In this document: one piece after another, positions 52,371 to 62,043 of the stretch
How the letters are laid out: each line of letters opens with the position of its first letter
Numbering within the stretch: the first letter of the stretch is position 1
Source of the DNA: Sutcliffiella horikoshii
GTDB taxonomy: Bacteria; Bacillota; Bacilli; Bacillales; Bacillaceae_I
Direction of reading: 5' to 3'
Assembly (NCBI RefSeq): GCF_019931755.1
Contig: NZ_CP082918.1
Location: 662,001-726,000 of the forward strand
DNA length: 64,000 bases
Program-made: the position numbers and the translations under genes
Notes under the pieces: generated by a model
The model's input: the letters and a program-made list of their open reading frames with translations, nothing else
Databases searched by the model: none
What the model was told of the DNA's origin: nothing

Positions 52371-52432
52371 ACCTCCCCACACTCTTTCTGCATAAGCTAT
52401 TAGGCAGAAGTCTAGTTAGGGGAGGTTTTTTT
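52371..52432 (+). promoter_or_regulatory. Hairpin that includes the ribosome binding site of the DUF346 gene
   Basis: ACCTCCCC (52371-52378) pairs perfectly with GGGGAGGT (52419-52426). An inner TTCTGC/GCAGAA stem adds stability, and seven T residues run directly to the ATG at 52433. It could terminate mtl transcription, and the same GGGGAGG is the Shine-Dalgarno sequence of the next gene. Confidence 0.65.
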
Positions 52433-53488
52433 ATGTATTCACATCAGAATTTCGGGCAGAATCCATATGTTTATCGGCAAACACCAAATGATGAGCGGCT
52501 GATTTATGTCTATCCTCGTCCAAGACCATATTATCCATATTACCCGGCGCCATATTATTATCCATATTACTATCCTCGTCCACGCCCGTACCCTTATTAC
52601 AGAACAGACGACAATGAAATGCGCGCAAGTTGGCGTGAGTGGGAGGACCTTGGATCGCCGTTGCTTGGAATGAAAGGGGCACCTGCCGTATCTTCTTGGT
52701 CTGCTAATCGTCTTGACACGTTTGTTCGTGGGGAAGACAATCGAATGTGGCAAAAGTTCTGGAACGGTAGACGCTGGAGTCGTTGGAATGACCTTGGTGC
52801 ACCACGAGGCGGCTTGAGAAGTTCGCCGGCAGCCGTTTCATGGGGACAAAATCGTATCGATACGTTTGCTCGCGGTGCCAATGAAGCTATGTGGCACAAG
52901 TGGTGGGATGGGCAGCGTTGGAGTCAGTGGGAGGATTTAGGTGCCCCGCGTGGAGGATTTAAAGGAACGCCATCTGTAGCTTCTTGGTCAGCCAATCGTT
53001 TGGACTGCTTTGTACAAGGCATGGACAATAACATGTGGCACAAGTGGTGGGACGGATCGAGCTGGAGTCAGTGGGAAAACCTTGGCTCACCACGAGGCGG
53101 CATGACCGGTTCACCAGGTGTTGTGTCATGGGGGCCAAACCGCATAGATTGCTTTGTCAGAGGATTGAATGAGCGCATGTGGCACAAATGGTGGGACGGA
53201 AGAAGTTGGAGCCGTTGGGAGAATCTCGGTACCCCAAGAGGCGGATTTGAAGGAGCACCTGCCGCGTCTTCATGGGCACCAAACCGGATTGATGTCTTTG
53301 TAAAAGGCGATGACAACCGCATGTGGCAGAAATATTGGAATGGCCAACGTTGGAGTGAGTGGGGCAATCTTGGTGCACCGCGTGGTGGGGTGCAATCCCA
53401 TCCAGCCGCCGTTTCATGGGGTAGAGGCAGAATTGATACCTTTGTTAGAGGCAACAACAAGAAATTGTGGCATAAGTGGTATGTTTAA
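52433..53488 (+). CDS. DUF346-type repeat protein with Tyr/Pro-rich N-terminus
   Basis: This 351-residue protein opens with a Tyr/Pro/Arg-rich tail (about residues 20-57) and continues with six tandem 48-residue repeats. Each has a shape like W-x-x-W-x-x-L-G-x-P-R-G-G, then NRIDxFVRG, then MWHKWWDG. This is the DUF346 repeat, which in related lectin-like proteins forms a beta-propeller, so six blades are possible here. No signal peptide is seen. ATG 52433 has GGGGAGG at seven bases inside a hairpin. The function is unknown; carbohydrate binding and spore-surface location are possibilities from fold and composition only. Confidence 0.8.
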   Translation: MYSHQNFGQNPYVYRQTPNDERLIYVYPRPRPYYPYYPAPYYYPYYYPRPRPYPYYRTDDNEMRASWREWEDLGSPLLGMKGAPAVSSWSANRLDTFVRGEDNRMWQKFWNGRRWSRWNDLGAPRGGLRSSPAAVSWGQNRIDTFARGANEAMWHKWWDGQRWSQWEDLGAPRGGFKGTPSVASWSANRLDCFVQGMDNNMWHKWWDGSSWSQWENLGSPRGGMTGSPGVVSWGPNRIDCFVRGLNERMWHKWWDGRSWSRWENLGTPRGGFEGAPAASSWAPNRIDVFVKGDDNRMWQKYWNGQRWSEWGNLGAPRGGVQSHPAAVSWGRGRIDTFVRGNNKKLWHKWYV

Positions 53489-53526
53489 TTGACAGAAAAT
53501 TATTGAAACTAATTAAATGTAAGGAT

Positions 53527-53575
53527 AAACTGGTAATACCACACATAAATTTGGTATTACCAGTTTTTATTTTGC
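53527..53575 (+). terminator. Rho-independent terminator
   Basis: AAACTGGTAATACCA pairs with TGGTATTACCAGTTT in a 15-bp stem followed by T residues. Confidence 0.9.
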
Positions 53576-53602
53576 CCTAATAAAAGGAGGACCTTAACTA
53601 AC

Positions 53603-54280
53603 ATGCGAGCAAGCGATAAAATCGAAAAGTTATTTATTCAAAAAATCCTCAAGGGAGAATTTGCGCCAGGAACACAAATTAAGTCAGAACGTGAACTTGC
53701 GATGGTATTTGAAGTGGGCCGGCCTGTCATTCGAGAAGTATTGCAACGTCTGGAACGTGATGGCTGGCTAACCATTCGCCATAATCAACGTGCTACGGTT
53801 AATGACTATTGGAAAGAGGGCAACCTCATGACAATCGCTCACATTTTAAATGAAGAGGACAGTATCCCGAATGAATTTATCATCCACCTCCTGGAGCTAA
53901 GAAAAAACATTTCTCCTTCTTATATAAAAGGAGCGGTCATACATAAACCAATGGAGGTCATTTCTTTGTTAAAAGAAAGCGAAAGCGTCGCCGACACCCC
54001 GGTCTCTTTTGCCGAATACGATTGGCAACTCCAGCGAGGACTTGCCGCCGCTGCTCCGAACCCTATTTATCTCCTGATTTTAAATAGCTTCGGGCAGCTT
54101 TATCTTAAACTTGCAACCTATTACTTTACAGAAGCCTCCTACCGGAATGCCTCAAAGAGCTACTACATGAAGCTGATGGAAGCTGCATTAGAAAAAGACG
54201 GTGACAAAGCGGAACAGCTTGTGCACAACATGATGGAACAAAGCATCAGGATGTGGCAGGAGCAAACCGCAGTAAAATAA
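53603..54280 (+). CDS. GntR family (FadR-like) regulator
   Basis: This 225-residue regulator has an N-terminal winged helix (about 5-70; KILKGEFAPGTQIKSEREL, GRPVIREVLQRLERDGWL) and an all-helical C-terminal effector domain. The C-terminal sequence (FAEYDWQLQRGLAAAA) is closer to FadR than to typical FCD regulators. In E. coli FadR senses long-chain acyl-CoA. The gene precedes a fatty-acid hydroxylase-type gene by 21 bases, which fits lipid control. ATG 53603 follows AAAGGAGG at some distance. Note that B. subtilis FadR is a TetR protein, so the name is not used here. Confidence 0.8.
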   Translation: MRASDKIEKLFIQKILKGEFAPGTQIKSERELAMVFEVGRPVIREVLQRLERDGWLTIRHNQRATVNDYWKEGNLMTIAHILNEEDSIPNEFIIHLLELRKNISPSYIKGAVIHKPMEVISLLKESESVADTPVSFAEYDWQLQRGLAAAAPNPIYLLILNSFGQLYLKLATYYFTEASYRNASKSYYMKLMEAALEKDGDKAEQLVHNMMEQSIRMWQEQTAVK

Positions 54281-54301
54281 AAAGAACAAGGGGGAAGAGA
54301 G

Positions 54302-54913
54302 ATGAAGGGGTATTACAGGGAGTTCTTATTGTTTCCGGACATCACCATTTTATTGATACTGATTGTGGCAAGCATTGGCTTTCAAGTTTGGACCGGGTTG
54401 ACGTGGGGAGTGCTGGCGGTGTTTGCATTTGGGATGCTGACTTTCATGTTCAGCGAGTATCTCACCCACCGTTTTGTGTTTCACCTGAAGCCGCCCAAAA
54501 ATCCATTTTTATTAAAAATGTTAAAGCGTCTTCATTATGACCACCATACGGATCCAAATGATTTGCATTTACTATTTTTACCGCTATGGTATAGCCTGCC
54601 GAATCTGTCGGTGCTTGCTATTATCTTCTATTTAATTGCGGGCAGCTGGGGATTAACGCTTGCATTTGCTAGTGGGTTGATGATGATGCTCTTTCTTTAT
54701 GAGTGGAAGCACTATGTTGCGCACCGTCCGATTAAGCCTCGTACGAGATTTGGGAAATGGGTGAAGAAGACACATATTCTTCATCACTTTAAAAACGAGA
54801 ATTTTTGGTATGGGGTATCCACTCCATTTGTGGATGTACTGTTTGGAACATTAAAAAATGAGAAGGACGTGGAAACAAGCAAGACCGCGAAGGATTTAGA
54901 GAAGCGAGTGTGA
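54302..54913 (+). CDS. Fatty acid hydroxylase/sterol desaturase superfamily membrane protein
   Basis: This 203-residue protein has four membrane segments and the histidine clusters of a non-heme di-iron membrane enzyme: HRFVFH, LHYDHH, EWKHYVAHR and KTHILHHFKNENFWYGV. Such enzymes hydroxylate or desaturate acyl chains or lipids. The substrate is unknown; coupling to a FadR-like regulator points to fatty acids or membrane lipids. ATG 54302 follows GGGGGAAGAG. It probably forms a two-gene operon with the GntR gene. Confidence 0.82.
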   Translation: MKGYYREFLLFPDITILLILIVASIGFQVWTGLTWGVLAVFAFGMLTFMFSEYLTHRFVFHLKPPKNPFLLKMLKRLHYDHHTDPNDLHLLFLPLWYSLPNLSVLAIIFYLIAGSWGLTLAFASGLMMMLFLYEWKHYVAHRPIKPRTRFGKWVKKTHILHHFKNENFWYGVSTPFVDVLFGTLKNEKDVETSKTAKDLEKRV

Positions 54914-55008
54914 AGGTGAAACCATCTCTTCACTATAGTAAAGTCCGGAAACAGAAGCATTTTTAACTATTCGGTCGCAATCCTCCCTTTGTGAAAGGTG
55001 AATGCGCC

Positions 55009-55089
55009 ATGGAGGAGTATATTGCCGAATATACTGAAATATCATTCCTCATCCCTTTTTCCAATCTGCTAGTATTATGGTTTAATTAA
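55009..55089 (+). CDS. Possible 26-residue hydrophobic small ORF
   Basis: ATG 55009 is preceded by AAAGGTGA at seven bases and encodes MEEYIAEYTEISFLIPFSNL followed by a short hydrophobic end. It lies between the hydroxylase gene and the BCCT gene and could be a leader peptide or a chance ORF. Confidence 0.2.
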   Translation: MEEYIAEYTEISFLIPFSNLLVLWFN

Positions 55090-55144
55090 TAGGCATTGTA
55101 GGGAATAGACTAAAAAACTAAAAAATTGTGAAAAAGGGATGTTG

Positions 55145-56656
55145 ATGCTTATGGACAGGTCAGTTTTTAAAATTTCAGTGGGAATCGCAGCGTTTTTTGT
55201 ATTAATAGGTGTATTAATTCCAGATCAGCTTGGAAATGCGATGGGAATTGCGCAAGCTTTTGTACTAGAGACGTTTGGTTGGTTTTATCAATTAGTTGCC
55301 ACGTTCTTCCTCTTATTTGCCGCATTCATGATCTTCAGTAAGTATGGAAAAATTAAACTCGGGAAAAAGGACGATAAACCTGAATACAATCGCCCCACAT
55401 GGTTTGCGATGCTGTTTTCTGCCGGGATGGGAATAGGGTTGCTTTTCTATGGCGTATCAGAGCCAATTTCTCACTTCGCTGCACCTCCACTCGGTGAAGG
55501 AAGCACGGAACAGTCTGCCATTTTAGGAATGAGATATACGTGGTTGCATTGGGGACTTCATGCATGGGCCATTTATGCAATAGTAGCAATGGCGCTTGCC
55601 TATCAGAAATTTAAAAACAATGCACCAGGATTGATGAGTGCCACACTTCGTCCTGTACTTGGTGAAAAGGTGAAAGGACCTATTGGGAAAACGGTTGATG
55701 TAGTTGCCGTATTTGCTACATTGTTCGGTGTAGCAGCATCACTGGGACTAGGTTCACAACAAATTAATGCCGGACTGGAGTATTTATTTGGGATTCCAAA
55801 TAATTTCACTGTACAGTTCATCATTATGGCTGTGATCACCGTACTTTTCATTGTTTCAGCAACTACAGGGATTTCAAAGGGAATCAAGTACTTAAGTAAT
55901 ATTAATATGTCACTTGCTGTTATTTTGTTCTTTGCGTTGCTTATTCTAGGGCCTACGCTCTTCCTATTAAATATGTTTACTACTACATTAGGAAGCTATG
56001 TGCAAAATGTAGCGTTGATGGGCTTACGCCTGTCGCCTTTTGATGCCACAGAAGCTGCGTGGACACAAGGCTGGACTGTATTCTATTGGGCTTGGTGGAT
56101 TTCTTGGACACCTTTTGTTGGGATGTTCATTGCACGTGTTTCCAAGGGGAGAACCATCAGGGAGTTTACTATCGCAGTTCTACTTGTTCCTAGTCTCGTT
56201 TGTGCTCTTTGGTTTACAGTCTTCGGCGGAACCGGGATTCACTTAGAGTTCGTTCAAGGCCTGAATGTTTCAGATCAAAGTCTTGAGACCGCGTTATTCT
56301 ATGTATATGAACAACTGCCGTTTGGAGCGCTTTTATCTGTATTGACGGTCGCATTAATTACTACATTCTTTGTTACTTCTGCTGATTCTGCAACTTTTGT
56401 CTTAGGAATGCAGACAACTGGTGGAAAATTGAACCCGCCAAACAACGTGAAAGTCATCTGGGGACTCATTTTAGTCGCATCAACGTTAGTGCTGATGGCG
56501 TCAGGTGGACTGGCTGGTTTACAAACTGCAATCATTGTCAGTGCCTTGCCTTTAACATTTATCGTTTTAGTGATGTGCTATGGATTGATAAAGGAGCTAA
56601 ACAAAGAGTTGAATCTTGAAAAAGGTAAAAATAAAGAAGTTAAAAAAGTAAGTTAA
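55145..56656 (+). CDS. BCCT-family betaine/choline transporter (OpuD-like)
   Basis: This 503-residue carrier has twelve membrane segments. The BCCT signature is seen as MGIGLLFYGVSEPISHFAAPP and as FYWAWWISWTPFVGMFIARVSKGRTIREF (the latter spans more residues than needed; key residues are W-A-W-W and W-T-P-F). Sodium-coupled members take up glycine betaine for osmoprotection; OpuD is the nearest B. subtilis relative. ATG 55145 lies six bases after AAAGGG; ATG 55139 is adjacent to that run and 55151 is too distant. It is followed by a terminator. Confidence 0.88.
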   Translation: MLMDRSVFKISVGIAAFFVLIGVLIPDQLGNAMGIAQAFVLETFGWFYQLVATFFLLFAAFMIFSKYGKIKLGKKDDKPEYNRPTWFAMLFSAGMGIGLLFYGVSEPISHFAAPPLGEGSTEQSAILGMRYTWLHWGLHAWAIYAIVAMALAYQKFKNNAPGLMSATLRPVLGEKVKGPIGKTVDVVAVFATLFGVAASLGLGSQQINAGLEYLFGIPNNFTVQFIIMAVITVLFIVSATTGISKGIKYLSNINMSLAVILFFALLILGPTLFLLNMFTTTLGSYVQNVALMGLRLSPFDATEAAWTQGWTVFYWAWWISWTPFVGMFIARVSKGRTIREFTIAVLLVPSLVCALWFTVFGGTGIHLEFVQGLNVSDQSLETALFYVYEQLPFGALLSVLTVALITTFFVTSADSATFVLGMQTTGGKLNPPNNVKVIWGLILVASTLVLMASGGLAGLQTAIIVSALPLTFIVLVMCYGLIKELNKELNLEKGKNKEVKKVS

Positions 56657-56660
56657 TATA

Positions 56661-56693
56661 GAGGCTTGCCTAAGATTTTAGGCAGGCCTTTTA
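56661..56693 (+). terminator. Terminator of the BCCT gene
   Basis: GGC-T-TGCCT pairs with AGGCA-G-GCC, followed by TTTTA. Confidence 0.75.
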
Positions 56694-56839
56694 CTTATTT
56701 TTGTGCCAAGGCGCATAGAATCGACGCTCACCCACTATAATATTTTCATACTCAGCCGAACCCCAAACAAAGCCCTGTTTATTTATAATATTCTGAAAAA
56801 ACCTTTGTTTCCAATATAAAAGAAAATTTGTCCAAAATA

Positions 56840-56882
56840 TGAAAACGTTTTTATGGTAAATAGAAAGTTTTTTCTGTATAAT
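56840..56882 (+). promoter_or_regulatory. odhAB promoter with candidate cre site
   Basis: TGAAAACGTTTTTA at 56840-56853 matches 13 of 14 positions of the CcpA consensus. A TATAAT -10 box lies at 56877-56882; the -35 region is poor. Catabolite repression of odhAB is known in B. subtilis. The gap 56693-57011 holds no gene. Confidence 0.5.
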
Positions 56883-57011
56883 TTAGGTGTGAAAGAAATA
56901 GGTGAGGGTATAGGATTTGTAGATGAGTCAATTAAGTACCTGAACCTTTATATAGTAACTATTTCAGAGGCATTTTAAAAACGTCACAGCCTAAGATGGG
57001 GGCATGTAATA

Positions 57012-59888
57012 ATGAGTAAGGTCGAAGTTGAACAAATTTGGGAGCGCTTTTATGGCCCGAATATGGGTTATGTGTATGACATGTATGAAAAGTACCAACA
57101 AGATCCGGAATCAGTAGACGGATCTATTCGTGCGCTTTTTGAGGAACTGGGTTCACCGCCTGGAATGGATTCCATTTCCATTTCTAACGTAAGAGGAGCA
57201 GAGGGTGGAAGCAATCCTCAAGCTGTACCGCAAATGGCGATCAAAAAAGTAATCTCCGCCAACAAGCTTTTACGCAATATTCGTGAGCTTGGACATCTTG
57301 CGGCAAATATTAATCCCCTGCATAAGGAACCACAAGATGATGTTGGATTCCTTGATGTGGAAACATACGGATTAAGTAAACAGGACCTTGTGCAAATCCC
57401 GATTGACCTTGTATGGGAAGCTGCACCTGAGGCGATTTCTAACGCGTGGGAGGCCTACGAGCATCTTAAGCGTATTTATACAGGAACGATTGCGTACGAA
57501 TTTGGTCATATTCATGATGAAGAAGAGCAAACGTGGCTAAACTCTTATATTGAAAATACAAGAATTGAGCGACCGTTCACTAAAGAACAGCGAGTAGAAT
57601 TACTGGAAAGATTGATTTCAGTTGATGGCTTCGAAAAGTTTTTACATAAAACATTCGTTGGCCAGAAGCGCTTCTCAATCGAAGGATTGGACATGCTTGT
57701 ACCGATGTTTGACAAGCTGATTCAGTCCGGATGCGAGGACGGAACAAAGAATATTAGCATTGGGATGGCGCACCGTGGTCGTTTGAATGTACTTGCGCAT
57801 GTTCTTGGCAAGCCATACGAGCTGATTTTCTCTGAATTCCACCACTCTCCAAATAAAGAACTCGTACCTTCTGAAGGTTCCCGTGGCATCAACTTTGGTT
57901 GGTCAGGGGATGTAAAGTACCACATGGGTGCAGATCGTCAAGTAACGGGTGAAAAGGAACAAGTGGTACGCATCAATCTTGCTCACAACCCGAGTCACTT
58001 GGAATTCGTTAATCCTGTCGTTCAAGGGGTTGCCCGTGCTTCCCAGGAAGACCGTTCGGAAAAAGGTTATCCAAAACAGAACAAGCAGTCCTCCTTCAGT
58101 GTCCTTGTACACGGAGATGCGGCGTTCCCTGGTGAAGGTGTGGTTGCAGAAACGTTGAACCTGACAAAGCTAAAAGGTTACGCAACAGGTGGAACGATCC
58201 ATATCATTGCAAACAACTTGCTTGGATTTACTACAAACTACGGTGATTCCCGTTCCACTAAGTATGCAAGTGACCTTGCAAAAGGCTATGAGATCCCGGT
58301 TATCCATGTGAATGCCGACGATCCGGAAAGCTGTTTAGCTGTTATGGTGTTTGCTTATGAATACCGTAAGAAATTCAAAAAAGATATCGTGATTGATCTT
58401 ATTGGTTACCGTCGTTTCGGTCACAACGAAATGGATGACGCCAATGTAACGCAACCACTCTTATATGAAAAAATCAACAACCATCCGGTAATTGCCGAAA
58501 AGTATGGAAAAGAGCTTGTGAACAGAGGCATTCTTTCTGAAGAAGATTTTACTGGTAAGAAAACAGAATTCATGCAGAAGCTGCAAGGCATTTTCGATGA
58601 GCTACGCAAAGAGGACGAAGGCAATGTGAAAATTAAGCAGGTGCCAAAGCCAATCAGTGATCAAGTACCTGAGCTTGAAACAGCAGTGCCGGAAGACGTG
58701 TTGAAATCCATCAACAGCAACCTGGTGAAGTTCCCGGAAACTTTTACTGTTTATCCGAAACTAGGCCGTATTTTGAAAAAGCGTGAAAGCCTACTTGCCA
58801 GTGACAACAAAGTGGATTGGTCCTTAGGGGAGACACTTGCCTTTGCATCGATTCTTGCTGATGGCACGCCGATTCGATTAACAGGTCAGGACAGTGAGCG
58901 CGGAACATTCTCGCACAGACATCTTGTACTGCATGATAACAAAACCGGAGAGCGCTTCATTCCGTTGCATGAACTACCGGAAGCTAAAGCTTCTCTTTCC
59001 CTTTACAACAGTCCTTTATCTGAGACAGCAGTTCTTGGTTTTGATTATGGATACAGCGTGCAATCGCCAGAATCCCTTGTCATTTGGGAAGCCCAGTTTG
59101 GCGATTTCGTAAACGTAGCCCAAGTAATCATTGACCAGTTCATCGCATCCGGAAGAGCGAAGTGGGGCCAGAAATCAAGTCTTGTCATGCTTCTGCCACA
59201 CGGCTACGAAGGACAAGGACCTGAGCATTCCAGCGGTCGCGTCGAGCGTTTCTTGAACTCTGCTGCGGAAAATAACTGGATTGTTGCGAATGTGACAAGC
59301 GCGGCGCAATACTTCCACCTTTTAAGAAGACAGGCAAAGCTGACGACAAAAGAGGATGCAAGACCCCTTATCGTCATGACACCGAAGAGCTTGTTGCGTA
59401 ACTCGATGACTGTTTCTGATGTGTCCGAGTTGACAGAAGGCAAGTTCAACCTTCTAGTGGAAGAAAAACGTACAGGGCAAAATAAAGATCAAGTGAAACG
59501 CCTTGCTTTATGCACAGGTAAAGTGGCGATTGATCTTGCAGCTAAAATTGATGAAATGGGCAGTGACGAGGTGGAGTCCCTTCATATCGCGCGTGTCGAG
59601 CAACTATACCCATTCCCGCATAAGGAAGTAGAAGAGCTTGCTGCACAATTCCCTAACCTAGAAGAAATCGTTTGGGTTCAGGAAGAGCCGAAGAACATGG
59701 GAGCTTGGCCGGTTGTCAAAGCAAACCTTCATGAAATTGCAACAGACGGCATCTCTGTGGACTATATCGGGCGTCCGAAACGCTCTAGTCCTGCAACAGG
59801 TGAGCCGCATATTCATAAACAAGAACAAGCATGGATCGTGGAAGATACAGTGAACGTACACAAAGGGCATGGAGGGGAAAACAAATGA
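57012..59888 (+). CDS. odhA: 2-oxoglutarate dehydrogenase E1 component
   Basis: This 958-residue thiamin diphosphate enzyme is the single-chain E1 of the TCA-cycle complex. Diagnostic parts are the N-terminal [16 protein letters not shown], the ThDP region ([46 protein letters not shown]) and the C-terminal half ([36 protein letters not shown]). Length is normal for Bacillus OdhA. ATG 57012 follows GGGGG. Its stop overlaps odhB by ATGA. A cre-like site sits upstream. Confidence 0.96.
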   Translation: MSKVEVEQIWERFYGPNMGYVYDMYEKYQQDPESVDGSIRALFEELGSPPGMDSISISNVRGAEGGSNPQAVPQMAIKKVISANKLLRNIRELGHLAANINPLHKEPQDDVGFLDVETYGLSKQDLVQIPIDLVWEAAPEAISNAWEAYEHLKRIYTGTIAYEFGHIHDEEEQTWLNSYIENTRIERPFTKEQRVELLERLISVDGFEKFLHKTFVGQKRFSIEGLDMLVPMFDKLIQSGCEDGTKNISIGMAHRGRLNVLAHVLGKPYELIFSEFHHSPNKELVPSEGSRGINFGWSGDVKYHMGADRQVTGEKEQVVRINLAHNPSHLEFVNPVVQGVARASQEDRSEKGYPKQNKQSSFSVLVHGDAAFPGEGVVAETLNLTKLKGYATGGTIHIIANNLLGFTTNYGDSRSTKYASDLAKGYEIPVIHVNADDPESCLAVMVFAYEYRKKFKKDIVIDLIGYRRFGHNEMDDANVTQPLLYEKINNHPVIAEKYGKELVNRGILSEEDFTGKKTEFMQKLQGIFDELRKEDEGNVKIKQVPKPISDQVPELETAVPEDVLKSINSNLVKFPETFTVYPKLGRILKKRESLLASDNKVDWSLGETLAFASILADGTPIRLTGQDSERGTFSHRHLVLHDNKTGERFIPLHELPEAKASLSLYNSPLSETAVLGFDYGYSVQSPESLVIWEAQFGDFVNVAQVIIDQFIASGRAKWGQKSSLVMLLPHGYEGQGPEHSSGRVERFLNSAAENNWIVANVTSAAQYFHLLRRQAKLTTKEDARPLIVMTPKSLLRNSMTVSDVSELTEGKFNLLVEEKRTGQNKDQVKRLALCTGKVAIDLAAKIDEMGSDEVESLHIARVEQLYPFPHKEVEELAAQFPNLEEIVWVQEEPKNMGAWPVVKANLHEIATDGISVDYIGRPKRSSPATGEPHIHKQEQAWIVEDTVNVHKGHGGENK

Positions 59889-61156
59889 TCGAAATTAAAG
59901 TGCCAGAACTTGCAGAATCAATCACAGAAGGTACGATAGCAGAATGGACAGTAAAAACAGGTGACGCGATTGAAAAGGGAGAAACAATCGCAGAGCTTGA
60001 AACAGATAAGGTAAATGTAGAAATTAAAAGTGACTTCAGCGGGGTAATCCAGGAGCTTTTAGCAGAACCTGGTGACAACGTTGTCGTTGGACAAGTCATT
60101 GCGAAGCTTGGGGAAGAAGGAGCAAGCGCTGCGTCTGACGCTGCGCCAAAAGAAGAAGCACCTAAAGCGGAAGAGGCCCCTAAAGCTGAGCCTGCTAAAG
60201 AAGCAACACCTGCTCCAGCTGCTGAAGAGAAAAAAGTAAGCAAATCAAGAACAGTAGCTTCTCCGGCAGCACGCAAAAAAGCAAGAGAGCTTGGAATCGA
60301 TCTTGATGAAGTTTCCTTCCGTGACCCAATGGGACGCGTTCGTGTGGAAGATGTGGAAGCACACAACCAAACTAAAAATGCACCTAAAGCTGCTGAGAAG
60401 CCTGCAGCATCACCATCCAAACCTGCAGCTGCTGCTCCAGCTCAGGATGATACACGCGTAGAACGCATCAAAATGAGCAGAAGACGTCAAACCATCGCAA
60501 AACGTCTAGTGGAAGCACAACACACAGCAGCCATGCTGACTACATTCAACGAGGTTGATATGACGGCAGTAATGGACGTTCGTAACCGTCGCAAAGATGC
60601 TTTCTTCAAAAAGAATGGCGTTAAACTAGGTTTCATGTCCTTCTTCACAAAAGCCGTTATTGGCGCGCTTAAATCTTTCCCATTATTAAATGCGGAAATC
60701 CAAGGCGACGAAATTTTATTGAAGAAGTTCTATGACATCGGAGTTGCTGTATCCACAGAAGAAGGTCTAGTCGTTCCAGTTGTACGTGACGCTGACAAAC
60801 TAAGCTTTGCCGGTATCGAAAAAGAAATCGGTGAGCTTGGTAAAAAGGCTCGTGACAACTCTTTAGGACTAAAAGATCTTCAAGGTGGTACGTTCACCAT
60901 TACAAACGGTGGAATCTTCGGTTCTCTTTATTCCACTCCAATCTTGAACACACCACAAGTTGGTATTCTTGGAATGCACACAATCCAACGCCGTCCAGTT
61001 GTTGTGGATGATAACGATACAGTGGAAGTAAGACCGATGATGTATATCGCATTATCTTATGACCACCGTATTGTCGACGGAAAAGATGCAGTACAGTTCT
61101 TGGTAAGAGTAAAGCAATTGCTTGAAGATCCGGAAGACTTATTGTTGGAAGGTTGA
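59885..61156 (+). CDS. odhB: Dihydrolipoamide succinyltransferase (E2)
   Basis: This 423-residue E2 has an N-terminal lipoyl domain with the lipoylated K42 in [11 protein letters not shown], an Ala/Pro/Lys-rich linker (about 80-120), an E3-binding domain (about 123-160: [15 protein letters not shown]), another linker and the catalytic acyltransferase domain (about 190-423) ending [17 protein letters not shown] with the active-site histidine. It forms the core of the 2-oxoglutarate dehydrogenase complex. ATG 59885 follows GGAGGGG and overlaps the odhA stop. The longer open frame upstream is within odhA. Confidence 0.96.
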   Translation: MIEIKVPELAESITEGTIAEWTVKTGDAIEKGETIAELETDKVNVEIKSDFSGVIQELLAEPGDNVVVGQVIAKLGEEGASAASDAAPKEEAPKAEEAPKAEPAKEATPAPAAEEKKVSKSRTVASPAARKKARELGIDLDEVSFRDPMGRVRVEDVEAHNQTKNAPKAAEKPAASPSKPAAAAPAQDDTRVERIKMSRRRQTIAKRLVEAQHTAAMLTTFNEVDMTAVMDVRNRRKDAFFKKNGVKLGFMSFFTKAVIGALKSFPLLNAEIQGDEILLKKFYDIGVAVSTEEGLVVPVVRDADKLSFAGIEKEIGELGKKARDNSLGLKDLQGGTFTITNGGIFGSLYSTPILNTPQVGILGMHTIQRRPVVVDDNDTVEVRPMMYIALSYDHRIVDGKDAVQFLVRVKQLLEDPEDLLLEG

Positions 61157-61164
61157 TAGTTTGG

Positions 61165-61198
61165 AGAGGGCTTATCACAATGATAGGTCCTCTTTTTA
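61165..61198 (+). terminator. Terminator of odhAB
   Basis: GAGAGG-G-CTTATC pairs with GATAG-GTCCTCT, followed by TTTT. Confidence 0.75.
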
Positions 61199-61331
61199 GG
61201 TGTGTTCCTGAAAATGGAAATCGGTTTTTGTGAAGAATATTGTCGGAATACTAGCAATTCTGCGAAAATATGCAGTATAATCATCCATATATACAAAAAA
61301 GAGATTCAGTTACACAAGGGGGAAACATACT

Positions 61332-61958
61332 ATGAAGAAAGTTCTATCTTTATTTTTAATAGGGCTACTAGTTGTGGTGCTTGCGGCATGCACATCAGAT
61401 GATAAGAAAACAAATGAAGAAGGATTCGCAGAAGAAACAGAAGAACGAGAAGATGAAGAAAGTTTGATTCCAGTTGGTGAAACTGCTGAGACAGAAGGTG
61501 GAAGCTTTACATACCATGCGAGAAACAACCGTCTCAAACCAATTGAAACAGACTCTTTTACCATTAATGTGGACAAAGTATCCGTAATGAGTGGAAAGCT
61601 TGCTGGTGGATTTAAAGATTACATGGGCCAGGATGAAATCAAATATATCCAGTTTGATTTAGAAGTCGAAAATAAAACGTCAGACTCTTTAAATTTTGAA
61701 GCATACCAAGCTAGCATTGTGACAAATACAGGGGAAGAAGTCGCTGCCCCTGATTCTCGTTTGACAACCAAGAGTGAAGATACGGGCGAACTTAATGAAA
61801 AGTTCACTGGCGGAGAAAAGAAGCAAGGCGCTATCTTCTTCCTATTAGAAGAAACGAAAGCAGAAGATGTGGAGTGGGTGCAAATTAATATGAAAGCACC
61901 TGTAGATGAGAACGACGAGAAGGTCGGGGAAGATATTAAGATAAAAGTAAAGCTATAA
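61332..61958 (+). CDS. DUF4352-type secreted lipoprotein
   Basis: This 208-residue precursor has a lipoprotein signal peptide with lipobox LAAC (C20) after MKKVLSLFLIGLLVVVLA. A charged low-complexity linker (about 25-50, Glu-rich) follows, then an Ig-like DUF4352-type domain (IKYIQFDLEVENKTSDSL pattern). It would be anchored on the outer face of the membrane. The function is unknown. ATG 61332 lies eight bases after GGGGG. Confidence 0.8.
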   Translation: MKKVLSLFLIGLLVVVLAACTSDDKKTNEEGFAEETEEREDEESLIPVGETAETEGGSFTYHARNNRLKPIETDSFTINVDKVSVMSGKLAGGFKDYMGQDEIKYIQFDLEVENKTSDSLNFEAYQASIVTNTGEEVAAPDSRLTTKSEDTGELNEKFTGGEKKQGAIFFLLEETKAEDVEWVQINMKAPVDENDEKVGEDIKIKVKL

Positions 61959-62043
61959 TTATGTCGTTAGTATGAAAGGCAGGGGTGACTCTGTCTTTTT
62001 TGATTTTACTTTATTAACTGTCGAAAAAAAGGAGGCATCACTC

